From the NCBI GenBank assembly GCA_013400975.1, contig WBMZ01008989.1, positions 1 to 64,000 on the forward strand: a DNA stretch of 64,000 nt, written 5' to 3'. The translations under genes were made by a program, and so were the position numbers. Positions 50,305 through 63,060 of this stretch are shown here, in pieces. Within the stretch, counting starts at the first letter, position 1; each line of letters starts with the position of its first letter. A model generated the notes under the pieces. The model was given only the letters and a program-made list of their open reading frames with translations, did no database searches and had not been told where the DNA came from. This stretch comes from Atrichornis clamosus (taxonomy: Eukaryota > Chordata > Aves > Passeriformes > Menuridae).

Positions 50305-53293
50305 CTGGGACTGGCACTGAAATTTGGGGGGACTGAGCAAAGACTGTCCCTCACAAGTACACACATGCTGGTGCACATCTTCACACGTGTCCCCACGTGC
50401 AGGAAGGATGAAGTATGTGTATGCAAAATTGCATTTTTTTCCCAAAGCTTCCTGCTGATCAAAAATGCACAGAATGGTACTTTTGTTTGCACAACACCCG
50501 TAATGGATTTTTCTCCCCCCACTGGTATCTTCTTCTTTTTTTTTTTAAACTTAAGCAGAGCTGTCTGTCTAAAGTATATATTCACACCAAGAGGTCTAGT
50601 TATCCCATAATAAGCACATGTAACTCCCATTAGTGTCAATGAGAACTTCACATGCATATCAAAGGGGAGAATAGAGTCATATGCTGTGAGCAGGAGCTGA
50701 AATGCAGATTTATAGTTCATGTTGTGTTTAATGGATAAATTCTTTGGCAGAGAGCTAAAATCTACGAGGTGTTTATAACATTCCAGGTTCCCTTCCTTTT
50801 TAGTTAAAAGCAATAGCAGAACAAAAAAATGTAACTACCGTTCTGTTGTATTAAAAATGTACATATTTACAGCGAATACTTTTTTCCCTTGCTCTCCTGA
50901 TTTTTCTGTAATGGCTTTCCTGTTTTTAAAAACTCACAGATAGTGACCTCCAGGGTCTCCGAGGGCTGGACGCACTTGTGTGGCCAGAGACCAAACTAAA
51001 ATGAAAGATTAAAGCAATTCTGAAAGATTTCCTGATAGGCCTCTGCCAGCGCTATTTCAGAAAAAAAGTCCCCTGTCATCTGGCCCTCGGCCATTTCCCG
51101 GCCACCTCCGTGGGTGTGGAGCAGGGAGGCATTTCAGAGCTGCTCTTGGAGTTTTTGTGGAACTCTTTATTAAATATTTAACCTCTTTACTTTTCTTCCC
51201 CTGCCCCTAATTCAGCCACACTGCAAGCAGAGCAGTTTTTCTAAGGGTATCCAGATGCTCTAGTGCCTGATAACGTGGGGGTTTTTGGGGGAGGATGAGC
51301 CTTTATAGCACAGATGTGTTTCATCGGTGGTTTAGGGCATCCTTGTGTGTGTGTGGGGTGACAGAGGGATGGGCAGGGTTACACAGAGATGTGGGCTGGG
51401 GGGGCACACAAGCTTGGAGCGGGATTGCAGCCTGTGAGATGTGTCATGGCAGAGGGATGTGGAACCCTCAGCTGCCTCAGTCCCACCCCATCGCTCCCGC
51501 TGCTCCGATAATGCCGCGTCTCATCCCTCCGTTGGCCACCTTTGGGCTGCATGACCCAATTCTGGCATTTCCCTACACAACCAACTGAGCTTCTCCCTTT
51601 CAGCCCACTCTGAAGAAATCACAGTGCTGGGGACATGGGATTCTCAGCTGGTTTTGTGTTTATGGGCAGCATTATCCCAGCTTTTCTCACTGTGGCAGCA
51701 CGTCCTGGCAGCGCGGTGAGCAGTGACCCCGCAGGAGGACAAGGTGTCTCCGAGCTCCAGCCATGTCCCCACCCCTGGAAAGTCTCCGCTTTGGCATCCT
51801 TGCTGTTGTATTTGAGGTAGCACCCCATAGAGACAGAGGATTTTAGGGTTTTTTTGGCAAATAGCTGGATAAACAGCCACATTCCTGATGCTTAACTGAA
51901 TGGGTTGCAAAGAGGTGGCCACTGAGGAGTGACAGGATGGTCACTGCTGTCCATCAGCTGAGCAGGCAAAGGATGGATCTTTAAATAAATTCTGTTTCAG
52001 CTCCTTTCCCACTCAGAACTATGTTCTTCCACATTCCAGCATTACCCAGGATTAGGCATTAAGAAACACAAGCAGAGCTAAACCTTTGGAAAAGGATTCC
52101 TAAGGTGAATTTTGGGGCAAGGATAGGAAGTGAGAAGAGACCCAGGGCTGCCCAGCTCCAGGCTGTGCCCGAGTGTGCTCCTTGGGCCAAGAAGATGCTC
52201 ACCCAGGTCCCAGGGCTGAGGGGCAGTTCCAGCCTGCAGTGTGCTAATAAAGCCAGTTCCCTGCCTCCGTGAGGGAAACATACACTTTCTCCACTATTTT
52301 AATTAGATTTTAAGTGGAATCAGTGGCATAAAGTTGTTTTTAAAAATTGCATAACAGAAACCACAGCTGATCTTTAAAAAACTCCTTTTCAGAGGGAAAT
52401 AGTGATTATAAATAAGAAGGCAGTTTTATAGCTCAATTACTTTAGTAACTTGATTTAACAGCTTGTTTTTTAAATCTACACCAAACCTAAGATAAAGGAT
52501 TGATAATGTAATATGTAGAATACATTCAGCATGAAAACTGCAAATCCTACATCATACCATTGGAAGAGAAACATAAATGCATGCCGAAGCCTACAGTGGT
52601 TTTATTTTAACTAGTATAATATAACAACATGACATGCTGTGAAAAATAAATAACTTTTGAAAATGCATTTTCCAGGAATGAAAGTAATATTGAAAAATGA
52701 CTGAAGTAATCACTTTTGTATGGATTCTGAGAGCAAAAGAGACGAAAAGAATAATTCAGAACTCAATGCGATGTTATACGAAAGCATAAAAGGGTTTTAT
52801 AAAACACACTGCTCAAGCCTGTGCTGTGTCTCTGCTTACGGTCAGATGTGGTGAACTCTGAGTGGTCCCTTTTTCTCTGAATAGTCTTATTAAAAGTGAT
52901 GTATCCTGCTATGCATGCAGGCTTTATTCAGCCTTGAAGTGACAGAATATGACCTGTAGACAGAGCACACGAGCTTCTGGACTCCTCCTAAATGCCATTT
53001 TTGCTTTGATTATCATTGTTTGGTGTGGAACAGACCAGCTTCTGTGGAAATCTAATCTGGTTCCCATTAGGCTCAATGGAAACAGCATCATGTCTTCACT
53101 TTTTCAGGGGGAATTGATTTCTTCCTGAGAAATCTCTCCTTATGTTATTTGCATATGACTTCCTATTATATTCTTTAGCACACATTCATAACCAGATGGG
53201 ATGCAATGCTTACAAGTCTTTGAGTATTTACCTGTTGTTTAATTCTTTTTAGTATTATAACAGTAATGGAACCTGATTTAGGAATTTTGGAGT

Positions 53294-53340
53294 CTGAATC
53301 TTCTTTCATCTCTGCCGGTGTAAACTGGTAATAAATTTCC
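53294..53340 (-). repeat. Probable fragment of the same palindromic repeat
   Basis: GCCGGTGTAAACTGGTAAT resembles the GGTGTAAAT half of the family, within a short context (CTGAATC before it, a TTTCCTAG stretch after). Low confidence because of divergence. Confidence 0.3.
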
Positions 53341-55718
53341 TAGAACCAGGGGAATTGGTTATATGTGATATAGAGAGTACTCAAATAGGTGCAACTGCTG
53401 CTTATTCCTATGGATGTTGTTGAAAAAGTAAAGAGGCTTGTACTTTGGGTAGGATACCTCACATGGGGCCCTCCACGGGATTAAAGTACTCAGTTCTCCA
53501 GTTAAAGCCACAGAAAATCATGTTTTTATTCCTGTGCTGGAGGCTGGGATAGATTGCAGCTCTTGCAGCACCTTTTCTGTGTCCTTCTGCTCTGTTTTTT
53601 GGAAAAGGAGATGGTGCATCATTTTCAAAGTCTGTTGATGATGTGTGTAAAAGCAACGTGAGTTGGGGCATTAAGAAAATGCTTGTTGGGCAAGGAAGAT
53701 GCTTTCCTTTGCATGGCTTACATTTCCCTTGGAATCTGGGCAGGTGGTGGCAGGGAGCTGACACCTTGGTGGCCGCAGCTGGGTGAGGGTTCCTGATCCA
53801 CAGCACCACCAAAAGTGTCTCTGCTGAAGCCTTTGCATGGTGCAAAGGAAGGACTTGCAGGTCTTAGACGTAAAATTGTCTTCTCCTGCATTGCCTTGAA
53901 TATTTTCAAGCTCCCACTGGGCTCAGGCAGGGCTTCATCAGGCCCAGGACACAGGAGTGGTGCCTGTAGAGTTAAATGGCCAAGAAATGTGCTTTATGTG
54001 GCTTTATGTTAGTTTTAATTTCCTGGTGGAAAATGCTGTTAATCTCTAGTGTTCTCCCTTACACTGTGTAAAACAGGATATTATACCTATAGCAATATTA
54101 ACTCACTTTTATTGAGGACCTTTCATTTTTGGTGCAAAACAGTGACTTGAGCATTGTATAAAGTTGGTAGCTGTGTGCCAGGGCAGGTATGAATAGGAGT
54201 GATTCAGTGTCTGGGGTGCACTTTAGACATTTTTTGCATCCTGTTGACTATGTTAGTTTTGGGATGGATTTGAAAACCCTATTTTTTTTGCTGCGGCAAA
54301 AATTGGTGTTTTGAAGCCAGAACAAAGGAGTCTGTTAGGTTTGCCTTCCTCAGGCCCACAGAGGAGTACTTAAATGAAAGCACCCCGTCGTTTTTCTCCC
54401 ACCACATTACTGTATGTGCAAAACAGTGTGCAGGGAAGAGGGGGTTAATTCAATAAAATAAATATAAAATACTCTCCCGGCCGTTGGACAGAGCTGGAAG
54501 GGGTCAGAGGTTGCTGAGCTGCTTCACTAGCACACTAATCGATTTGCTGTCAAGGTGGTGGTGCTGGGGTTTCAAGTAAGAGAAGAATTGAGTGCCGCTC
54601 GGGCCCAATTTCCATAATTGCTCACTGCCTTTAGTGTACAACCTTTTATGAAACACAAAAAATATATCACTGAATTGTATTGATTAGCCATTGGTCTGAA
54701 TAATTCACTTAGTATTTATTACCTGACCCTCAGAGGTTAAATAAATCCACTATCTAACTTTGGCTTGGGAGAAATATTACTTATTCATTGAAATGTGGAC
54801 TGATTATTACACAATAGGAGTGTATCTTTGTTGTTCTTTTTATCTCCTCCTGGAAAACTTAGTCCCTGCTGCATCTTAATGGCAACGAGTTAAAACAAAT
54901 ATTTATGGATAGTGAAGAGCATTTTCCAAAATAAACACTAATATATCTGTGCTAGCAGAGCTTGGGGTTTTTTTGTGAAAGTTTTTTTTTTCCCCACTCA
55001 CCCCATTGTTCGGGTCACATTTCAGGGTCAAAATTTGAAATCCTCCAAAGTGAACTTTTATGTGTGATGGTGAAATATATTCATACGCAAAGTTTTCACT
55101 GCAAGCATCAAGTCTGCATAGCAGCTTTATTGCTTGTGATGGGATCTAAGTCCATTTTTATAGCACTATTTTTGGATAGCTCCTGAAGGCCATAAATCTT
55201 CCTATCATATTAAACACCCTCTGATAATTAAATTCTCAAAGAAAACAGAAACCTTTCCTAACATGAAAAGATAAAATTTAAACCAGTCAACCATGGACAG
55301 CTCACTGTCATTACAATAAAAATGATTTCACATCACCTTCAAATGTTTTGGACATAATCTGCAGGGCATTTTATGGCTTTGTCAAACATTAAGGCAATAA
55401 TCAATTATTTATCAGAGGATGGTATTTACATATCACTTTTAGCATAGCTAAACAGTCCTCCTTTTGTTGATGAGCTGATATACCTCAAACACAATAGCAT
55501 AGTTCTTAAATTTAATTATATACTCATTTACCATAAGATCTAGTCATCTAGATAAAATTGTTCAGCAGCTTGAAGTATTCCCTCCAAAAAAGATTTCCTA
55601 ACTTTGTGTAAAGTCTTTCCTCAGTTTCCGGCCTGCATCCTCCAGCATCCCAAAGTATTGTTTTTGAAGTTTGATGGAATTTGTGTTAGGTCAAGAGGAG
55701 GAAACTATGTGAAGCTTT

Positions 55719-55797
55719 TTTTTTTCCTTTTTTTTTTTTTTTTTTTTTTTTTTNNNNNNNNNNNNNNNNNNNNNNNNNNTTTTTTTTTTTTTTTTTT
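55719..55797 (+). repeat. Unresolved poly-T run containing an assembly gap
   Basis: T-rich sequence from 55719, broken by CC at about 55728, is interrupted by 26 Ns at 55754-55779 and resumes as T to 55797. The number of Ns may not reflect the true length. No target duplication or 3' end of a retroelement is clear beside it, so whether it is a retrotransposon poly-A tail on the minus strand or a simple homopolymer is undecided. Confidence 0.9.
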
Positions 55798-58700
55798 AAT
55801 GAAATGTAAAGGAAAAACCTAATGTGGTCTCAGTGCTACCTTGTGTTTGTTGATAGCTGTGTGTGTCTGTATCCAGGATCTGGGCTTACAGTTAGCAGGA
55901 GCTCAAAACCCGTGTTCTCGGTGTTATAATGCTGAACCTCTTTTCCTGTATCGCATAATGGAAGGAAAAGTCTGTCAGAAAATAATGGGGATATAATATG
56001 TACAAGATCCTCTAACATTTACCCAGGTGGCCAACTTCCTGAGTCCTGAGCACGGCGTGACAGCCAGAGGATTTCACAGAGGTTCAGACTCTACAACTCA
56101 GAGATCTGACAGCACATCCTCGTCCGAGCCCGGGGTCACCAGCCCCGAGAAGGGGCAGTGCCACGGGATGTGGGGGCATCCAGGCACAGATTCCCACCGG
56201 GAGTGAGGCATGGCCGCCAGGGAGAGAGAGTTTTGCATCCACACGGATCTTCAATTTATAACCTTCTTGCCAAAGTGCTGGCACAATGAACTGCTGGGAA
56301 GTCAATTTGTCTGCCTGGCGGGCAAGAGCGGCTCGAGCTCGGTCCCTGGGAGTGCAGAACAGGGATTTTTGTGGGCTGGGTGGCCACGAGGGCTCAGCAG
56401 CAGCCACCGGGTCCTGCTGGACTGTTCCGTTCAGTGAGGCTTCAGTAACTCTTGTTCGGTAACACTTTGCAGGGGCTCAGCCCGTGGGTGAAGCTTGGAG
56501 AGGGATGGAGCAGCTGGAAGTGCTGATGGGGCTTTCAGAGTGGCTGCTAGAGGTGGGAGTGTCCTGGCAGGCATTCATCCCAATCTTTAGGTGCCTAAAT
56601 GCCTGCACAAGTTTGGACTTTGGCTAAATTTGAGGCATGCAAATACTGCCCAATGAGTTTATGCGACTGCTTTTCATCCCGTTTGTATGAAAGGGGTTTG
56701 TTCTTCTAAGGGACACTTTACTGTGCTATTCTGCTGTTAAGTGATGTCACTTTGATATTGCCCTCAGTGAAAGAAAGGTTACGAAATTCATCTTTCTGTC
56801 TGTGATAAGAAAAGACAAATAGACTTCTTGCCCTACCTTTGTTCAGGTGAAAACTTCGTAGCTGGGATGCACAAATCAGTAGAAAAACAACTCGAAAAAA
56901 GTCTATGATGGCATTTCAGGGTAATTCTGCCATGGGTGTTGAAAGAAATATGCTAGCTGAACAGAGAGCTAATTATATAAATAACATTTTAAAGCAATGT
57001 AATGTCATAATAAAGTCCATAATAACAGCAAACAATCTATTAATAAGAGGGTCCTAAATCAGCAGCTCTGTTCTCTGAAGAAAGGAGGTTTACATTTCAA
57101 TTGAAACCCCCGGTTTTGTTCACTTTAGAAACTCAGTGACCCTTGTGCTCATCATTTTGTCCAAAGTGGTGATGTCCTGGTCCTGGCTCAGGGGTCTATG
57201 CTCTGTAGTCACCCATCCTCATCTAAGCTGGGTGTAAAACTACCAAGAAGTATATTTTGTCAGTTTTTATTAAAACTGCGGCTTCTTTTTGGTTTTGCCT
57301 GCTTTCTCTGGAGGGGATAAAAAAAGAAAAGCAAAAATAAAAAAGAAAAGCCTACTGGCAGTCGTGTATGAGTGAGGCTGGTCCCTGCTCCCGGACACAT
57401 TTTAGGAAGGGGTGCAGGGGTGCACTTTCTTCCAGTGCTGCTTCATTCCTGGCAAAACCAAAGAAACATGCAAAAGAAAATCCCCAACCGTCTCCCCTCT
57501 CCCCGAGAGCTGCTCCTGGGCAGGGAGCGTCTCCTTCCAGCAGAGCCGAGCGGGGCAGGGGCTGGCAGGGCTGAGAGCAGCCCTCCTGCCTTCCCGCAGA
57601 GTGCTCCGGCCCTGCCAACGCCGCCCGAGACACAAGATCCTTTCCTTTTCCCTTCTCCGAGGAGGCCCGTGATGGGACGGGCCGAGGGAGGGAGGTACCA
57701 CACACGCCGGGTGTGCAGCTCCCGAGAGCTGCTCTTGCCCGTCTGAGCCTGTGCATCCTCCTGTTGTTCCACGGGTGGTTCCTTTGTCCCGTGTCAATCG
57801 TGGTGCTGCACACCCCTGTGAGATGCCGAAGGCAGACGTGGCCATTCGCAGCTTTTGTCCAAGGAAAAGGCAGGGGAATCCGCCTCCTTCCCTGTCTCTC
57901 CTCCCTCTCGTGCACTTTAATGCATCCTGAAACGCACATTTTCTCTTCCTTTTAGGTTGCACCGTACATAGCATTTGAAAAGCTCTGTCAAAACAACTCA
58001 TATTGGGGGGGGGAAGTAATTGTCTTGATATGTGATGATTATCTCGACCTTAAGCAGCAGCAAAGAGAGGGTTATTTTGTTTGCATTTTAGCTAGAAGTG
58101 CCCAAGATTTCCCAACTGTTCTATTTTTGCAAATGTAAAAGTTTCATAAAAGGGTCAGATTTAGGCCCTTGTGTGGGAAACAACTGATACTGCCAGCAAC
58201 AGGGCAAGATCACTGCTGTGTTGTGGTTTAAATGTCTTATTGCATTCCAGGCATTGCTGAACTGTATATAGAATGGATGACTTTAAATCTCCAGGACTTT
58301 GTGTGAATTAGTAACCTTTTGATTTTGTTTTAGCATTTATATATTATTTTTAACTCTAGATGTTTGTGACTTCTACCCTCCCCCCAGTAAATAGTCAGCT
58401 TGTAACACAGGAAATTATTGGGGCGGTTACAAATAACTCCTAGGAACAGAGTCCACTTTTCTTTCTCTTTTTGGATTCCTATCTTTTTAATATTCTCATC
58501 TGGATGGTTTTGGCCCAAAACTAGAAGCAAATGGAAAACAGGGAATTGCCATCAGTACAGAAAATATATGGATTTCATGTGCAGTAATGATGTATCTCAG
58601 CAGAGTTAGTAAAACTAGAGATGTCACATTCACAGCTGGTTAACATTTTACACTTGAAGTCCTCATAACATTTGTATATGTTTCAACACTTCTTTTTTTT

Positions 58701-61700
58701 CTAACTTGGGACCATCTGTATTTCTCATATGGGACACTGACTGGGAAGCACAAACTTTCACAGAACCAGCAAATGACTAGTTAGCTCTACCAGATGTCTG
58801 TCTCTTCCCACTTTATCACTCTAGATGCTATTAAATTGAAATTGGGTGGGGGAAACAGTGGACTTCTGAACTGTTCCCCAAAGAAGTTTTAAGTGAAGAA
58901 TTTGGTTCCCAGGGTCTTTGCTGTATTTAGAATAGCAATAATAAGGATGATGGATTTTCACAGGAGGAAGACTTTTTAAATTTTAAAATAGATAATCATA
59001 GACTAATCTAAGCAGGTATTACATCTGCAAGAAAGACAGTTAAAACCTATTCTCCTAAATTTCAATTTGTCCTCCATGTATTCCTTTGCTCAGCTGTATA
59101 GATCTCACCGCACTTTTCTTTTCAATTTAGCAAAAGTTAATTTCTAATGCTTGCAAAGGATAAATGCATGGAAAAAACACCTTTTTTTCCCCTGCTGTGT
59201 AGGTCCCATTAGGAAAAAACTGGAGAAGTAACTGGTTCTCATTGCATCTCTTCTGAGCAATCCTGCCTGAGTGATTCTTTTTCCCTCCCTCGGCTGCTGT
59301 GGAGCCCTACAGCACTTCAGGTGTTTTGCAGGGCTGTTTTCACTACAGCCTTTTGCATTTGAAGAAGCTCACAATGGATTTTAGAGCCGAGTCAAACTCC
59401 ACAGGCTGGGGGAAGGCTCCTGCAGAGCCAGTCATGAGGATAAACAACAGCTTGGTACTGAACAGTGCAGCGTGATGGGTGTCCCCTGAAGTCAGAGACC
59501 TAAATTAATTACATTTAATCAAGCCATGCTGAACAACTTAGCTAGACACCTCAACCTTATCACGCTATCCCTTTAATGTCCTACTTACACTCAGAGCTGA
59601 GGTTCAGGGGATGGATGTGACCATGCCATTCTGGCCCTTTGCTGGGAAAATCAAAGATCCCTTGAAATGGAAGGTCTGTGGGTATGCCATTAAAAAAGTG
59701 ATACATAATGCTTGAAAAGAATATCACAAAGTTGTTTCAAATCACATTACTGGGAGCTTTCATTAAAGGGAAAACTTACTCCTGTTCTAAGGTGTACATT
59801 GTCAGTAACTAAAGTTAGCAGGAATCTGATTCCATTTTTTACATTCAGACAGACCTGTAGAGACATATTAAGTAGAAAATCCAGAGAAAAGGAGAACCAC
59901 CTATAGGAAATCTTGCAGGGTTCAGACAAGGGCAGTTTCATGTGACCTCGTAGATTGGATATAAAAAGGCTGCTATTAGTTCCATGTCAGTTCTTATAGC
60001 AAATGTTACAGAGTAATGGAGGGTGTTAAGCTGTCAAATACTAGCAAGGGTTAATAAGGTTAAAGAAGAAGTAAAAGCAGGCCAACAATAAAAAGGAAAA
60101 AAGCCCACAGATAAATATGCCGTAATAAATAAAGGATGGCATATCAAGGGGGAAACTAAAGTCATAACTTGGGAGCAAAGCAGTTGGAGAAATTCGAAGC
60201 AGGGTAATACGATGTGGTTTCTTTTGTGCTGGTGCTGTGGCTAACTCCAGGCAGTGCAGGATGCTGCAGGGCAGAACTGAATCCCCCTATTTCCCACAGA
60301 CATTTGGAAAAAAATAAAAAATGTAGTTGAATCCACTAAATGCTCTAAATATAAATGGAGGGATGCAAATGAGTGAATAAATGCATACATGGAGGAAGTA
60401 ATTAAATAAGAGAATACCAGGAACAAGAGCAAAGCACCTGAAGTTAGATATGAGCCATGTTTTGACATTGTCCTCTGAGATCATTTGAGCTTTGGTGCTT
60501 TCTTGTATCTGAATTCCAAAGTAATTCACACCTATGAAAAATAGGAAAAGGTAGAACTTGAAGCTCTTACGATATGTTAATACTTCTAGGAGTTTCTGGC
60601 ATTTCTTTTCGTTTTAGCCTGCTAGACCATTATTAAGGAAGGAGTTTTAAAACTTTTTTCCCCTCTTTAGGAATATTGTACCTGTTTTATATGTCAGACC
60701 TGGGTTCTGCAACTCCTTACAAGCACATTGTCCTTCATCTTTAGGGACGGTTTCTGTGAGCTCAGTTATTCCAGTGAGATCAGCATAGCCTTGTGTAAAG
60801 TTAGGGCTGAAGCAGCACTTGCAGATGAGAGCTACGGGACTGCAAAAAATGCTTAGCTGTGATCTCAGTGGCCGTTTTGATTTTATTAAAATCACTGGCA
60901 GGTCTCATGAGCTGCTCTTGGGGTGATCCAGCTTTCTACTGCAAACGCAGTCGGCAAACTACGCCTTTGGTTGGTGAGGTCCATGGATTTTGTTTATTTG
61001 TTTATAACCAAAAAGGAGCTTGAGAGCAGATTATTTTGCCTTTCTAAGCATCGTACCTCAACCTTTTTAGTCGTAGCTCCATTTGTCTTATCTGGGAAAA
61101 ATATTAGTCTAAGGGACCATCCTATGAATTGTTGCCAAAATGTTTTTTATTTATAGGCAAGTACCAACCAAGCTAAACTTTGAACATTTGTCTTTGCTTT
61201 TGCCATTCCCCACTCTGCTTGCTCATCAGCATACCTGCAAAAGTACACAAATAATTTCTGAAAACCCTCTGCCAGTCCTCTCGCCATCACTTGCAGACCA
61301 CCAGCAGCCAGACATCAGTTTGAGAAACATGAGGAAAAGATGCAATGAGTCTTGACATGGCTTTTAGGCTGCTGGGTTTGCCAGCAGCAGGCAATACTGG
61401 ACCTCATCCTCTGTTTGCTGGGACCACGGGGCTGCAGAGAGCCCAGGTTGTCCCCACCCATGACCATCTCCCTGCCAGGGGTGGGGGTCTTGCAAAACGA
61501 TGGGAGTTTTGCAGCTGTAGGAAAATACTGTCCCTATCCCAAAACTCTTGGTGCAGCCATCTCTTTCCTTTTGCCCAGGGAGATTATTTCGGTGGGAGGG
61601 AATTTGAGTAAAGAAAGAATGAGGAAAAGATGGTATTTATTTCCTCCACGAAGCACCCTGAGGATCTGCCTCACTCCAAGACATCTGATTAATTGCTCAG

Positions 61701-62785
61701 CTGAAGGAGCGTTGGAAAACGTTTACATCATTTATCAGTTTGGAGGAGGGAACTGAAAACAAAAAATATGTTTGTTTTTATCTGCTTCTCTTCTCTCCCT
61801 CTTCCATCTGTCCTCTCGTCCTGCGTTCCTCTCCTCCTCACGGCGGGAAGGGAAGGAGGGCCGAGCAGGGAGCTGTGGTGGAGGGCAGCCCTCAGCACAC
61901 TGCCTTCCCCAACCCAATTACAGGACTCATTGTTAATTTTCAGCAGAAAATTGGAACATTTCAGCAAATGGAAAATTTTCTGTTAAGATGCTCTTTTCTG
62001 TCCAAAACATTCTTTTCCAGAAAGCTATTTAGACGAATAAAATTCTAGTTATTTCTGTCCTGGAAAACATAGCTGGAGGTTCAGCTCTGAGCTCCAAGCT
62101 GGCCGGTGCCTCCTGGACCTCTTACAGAAGTTACACATCTCTCTGGGAGCTGCACTATAGGATACTTGGAGAGGAGCAACATGTTTGTTTTTAATGATGC
62201 TGCTAGTTTTCACTGTAAATTTGAGCAAAGTGGGCGGTATTGGAAACAGCTGCTGGGATTTTTATTTTTTGTTGTTTGTTTGTTTTCATGAGAAAAATGG
62301 AAACGTACTGCAATAAATTAAACAATATACATATTTTTACATTGCTCTGTCGCTGAGCATCGAGCTGCTAGGAAATTACAGAAGCTGAGGGCAATGTTGG
62401 GCCCTGTATTCATTTCACATGCACTGAAGTAAAGCGACAAATGTTTTAGAGTAACTGGATTTCCTTTTAAAGTGACACTTTATTTGTGCTTGAAAAATGT
62501 AATGAGCCTTCACCAAGAGATTTTTTTTTCTTGCTGTGTTCCTTCTTTAATGACCTGTGCTTACAAAATAAGCTAAGAAAAAATAATACTAATAAAGAAA
62601 GAAAAAAAGGGAAAGAAACCAGATTCGTTTGGTCAACTTTTCATTAACTGGAGAGCAGCAATGCTTTTAGATGGGGAAATAAAACACAGAGCCTTGTAGG
62701 TTCCCAGTAATTCCTCAGCCCATCCTTAATTAGTGTTTTACAGCTAATCCTCATCACATATCTTAAAGAGTTTCACTTGAGTTGG
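55798..62785 (+). other. EBF1: Intron 6, seventh part
   Basis: AT-rich, with a GC-richer, CpG-bearing stretch at about 57370-57900 whose overlapping frames on both strands (up to 199 codons) are not convincing. Smaller GC-rich patches are at 56080-56420 and 61400-61500, and an A-rich low-complexity stretch at about 57316-57352. No exon 7, RNA gene or recognisable transposon is seen. Confidence 0.7.
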
Positions 62786-62789
62786 TTCC

Positions 62790-63060
62790 CCACGAGTTTT
62801 ATTGCGCGCAGACCCCTTGGCGCGGCGGCCGGGCGGTGGGAACGGCTGCGGCCTCGGCGCGGAGGGCGAGCTGCTGCTCCTAATTGATTGCTCACTGGAG
62901 CTCGCCCCAGCTCGTTACCCCCAGGCCTGACTTTGCTCCATATGCCTGGTGTCAAATTTGGGAAAGCAGCTGGTCACTCAGAGCTCATCCTGCGGGAAGT
63001 GGTGGGAGCCGGGGAGCGGCGCCGGTCGCTGGAGCGTCTTTTGCTGCCGGTTCTGCAGCC
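62790..63060. promoter_or_regulatory. Small CpG-rich patch near the window end
   Basis: Two CpG-dense pieces (about 62805-62870 and 63005-63050) flank an AT-richer centre containing AATTGATTG. It is too small for a classic CpG island, but stands out in AT-rich intron. It could be an enhancer or a decayed promoter. Confidence 0.3.

Larger units (their letters stand above)
49972..55718 (+). other. EBF1: Intron 6, sixth part
   Basis: Mostly AT-rich, especially 52270-52800 and 54600-55600, with moderately GC-rich stretches at about 51290-51800 and 53460-53960. Contains the palindromic relic 50237-50304 and a probable further fragment near 53294-53340. No exon or RNA gene is recognised. Confidence 0.7.

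Noticed and set aside
57352..58001. Overlapping 195- and 199-codon minus-strand frames
   Set aside because: Two different frames of the same GC-rich stretch are both open and neither resembles a known protein. No splice or promoter support.
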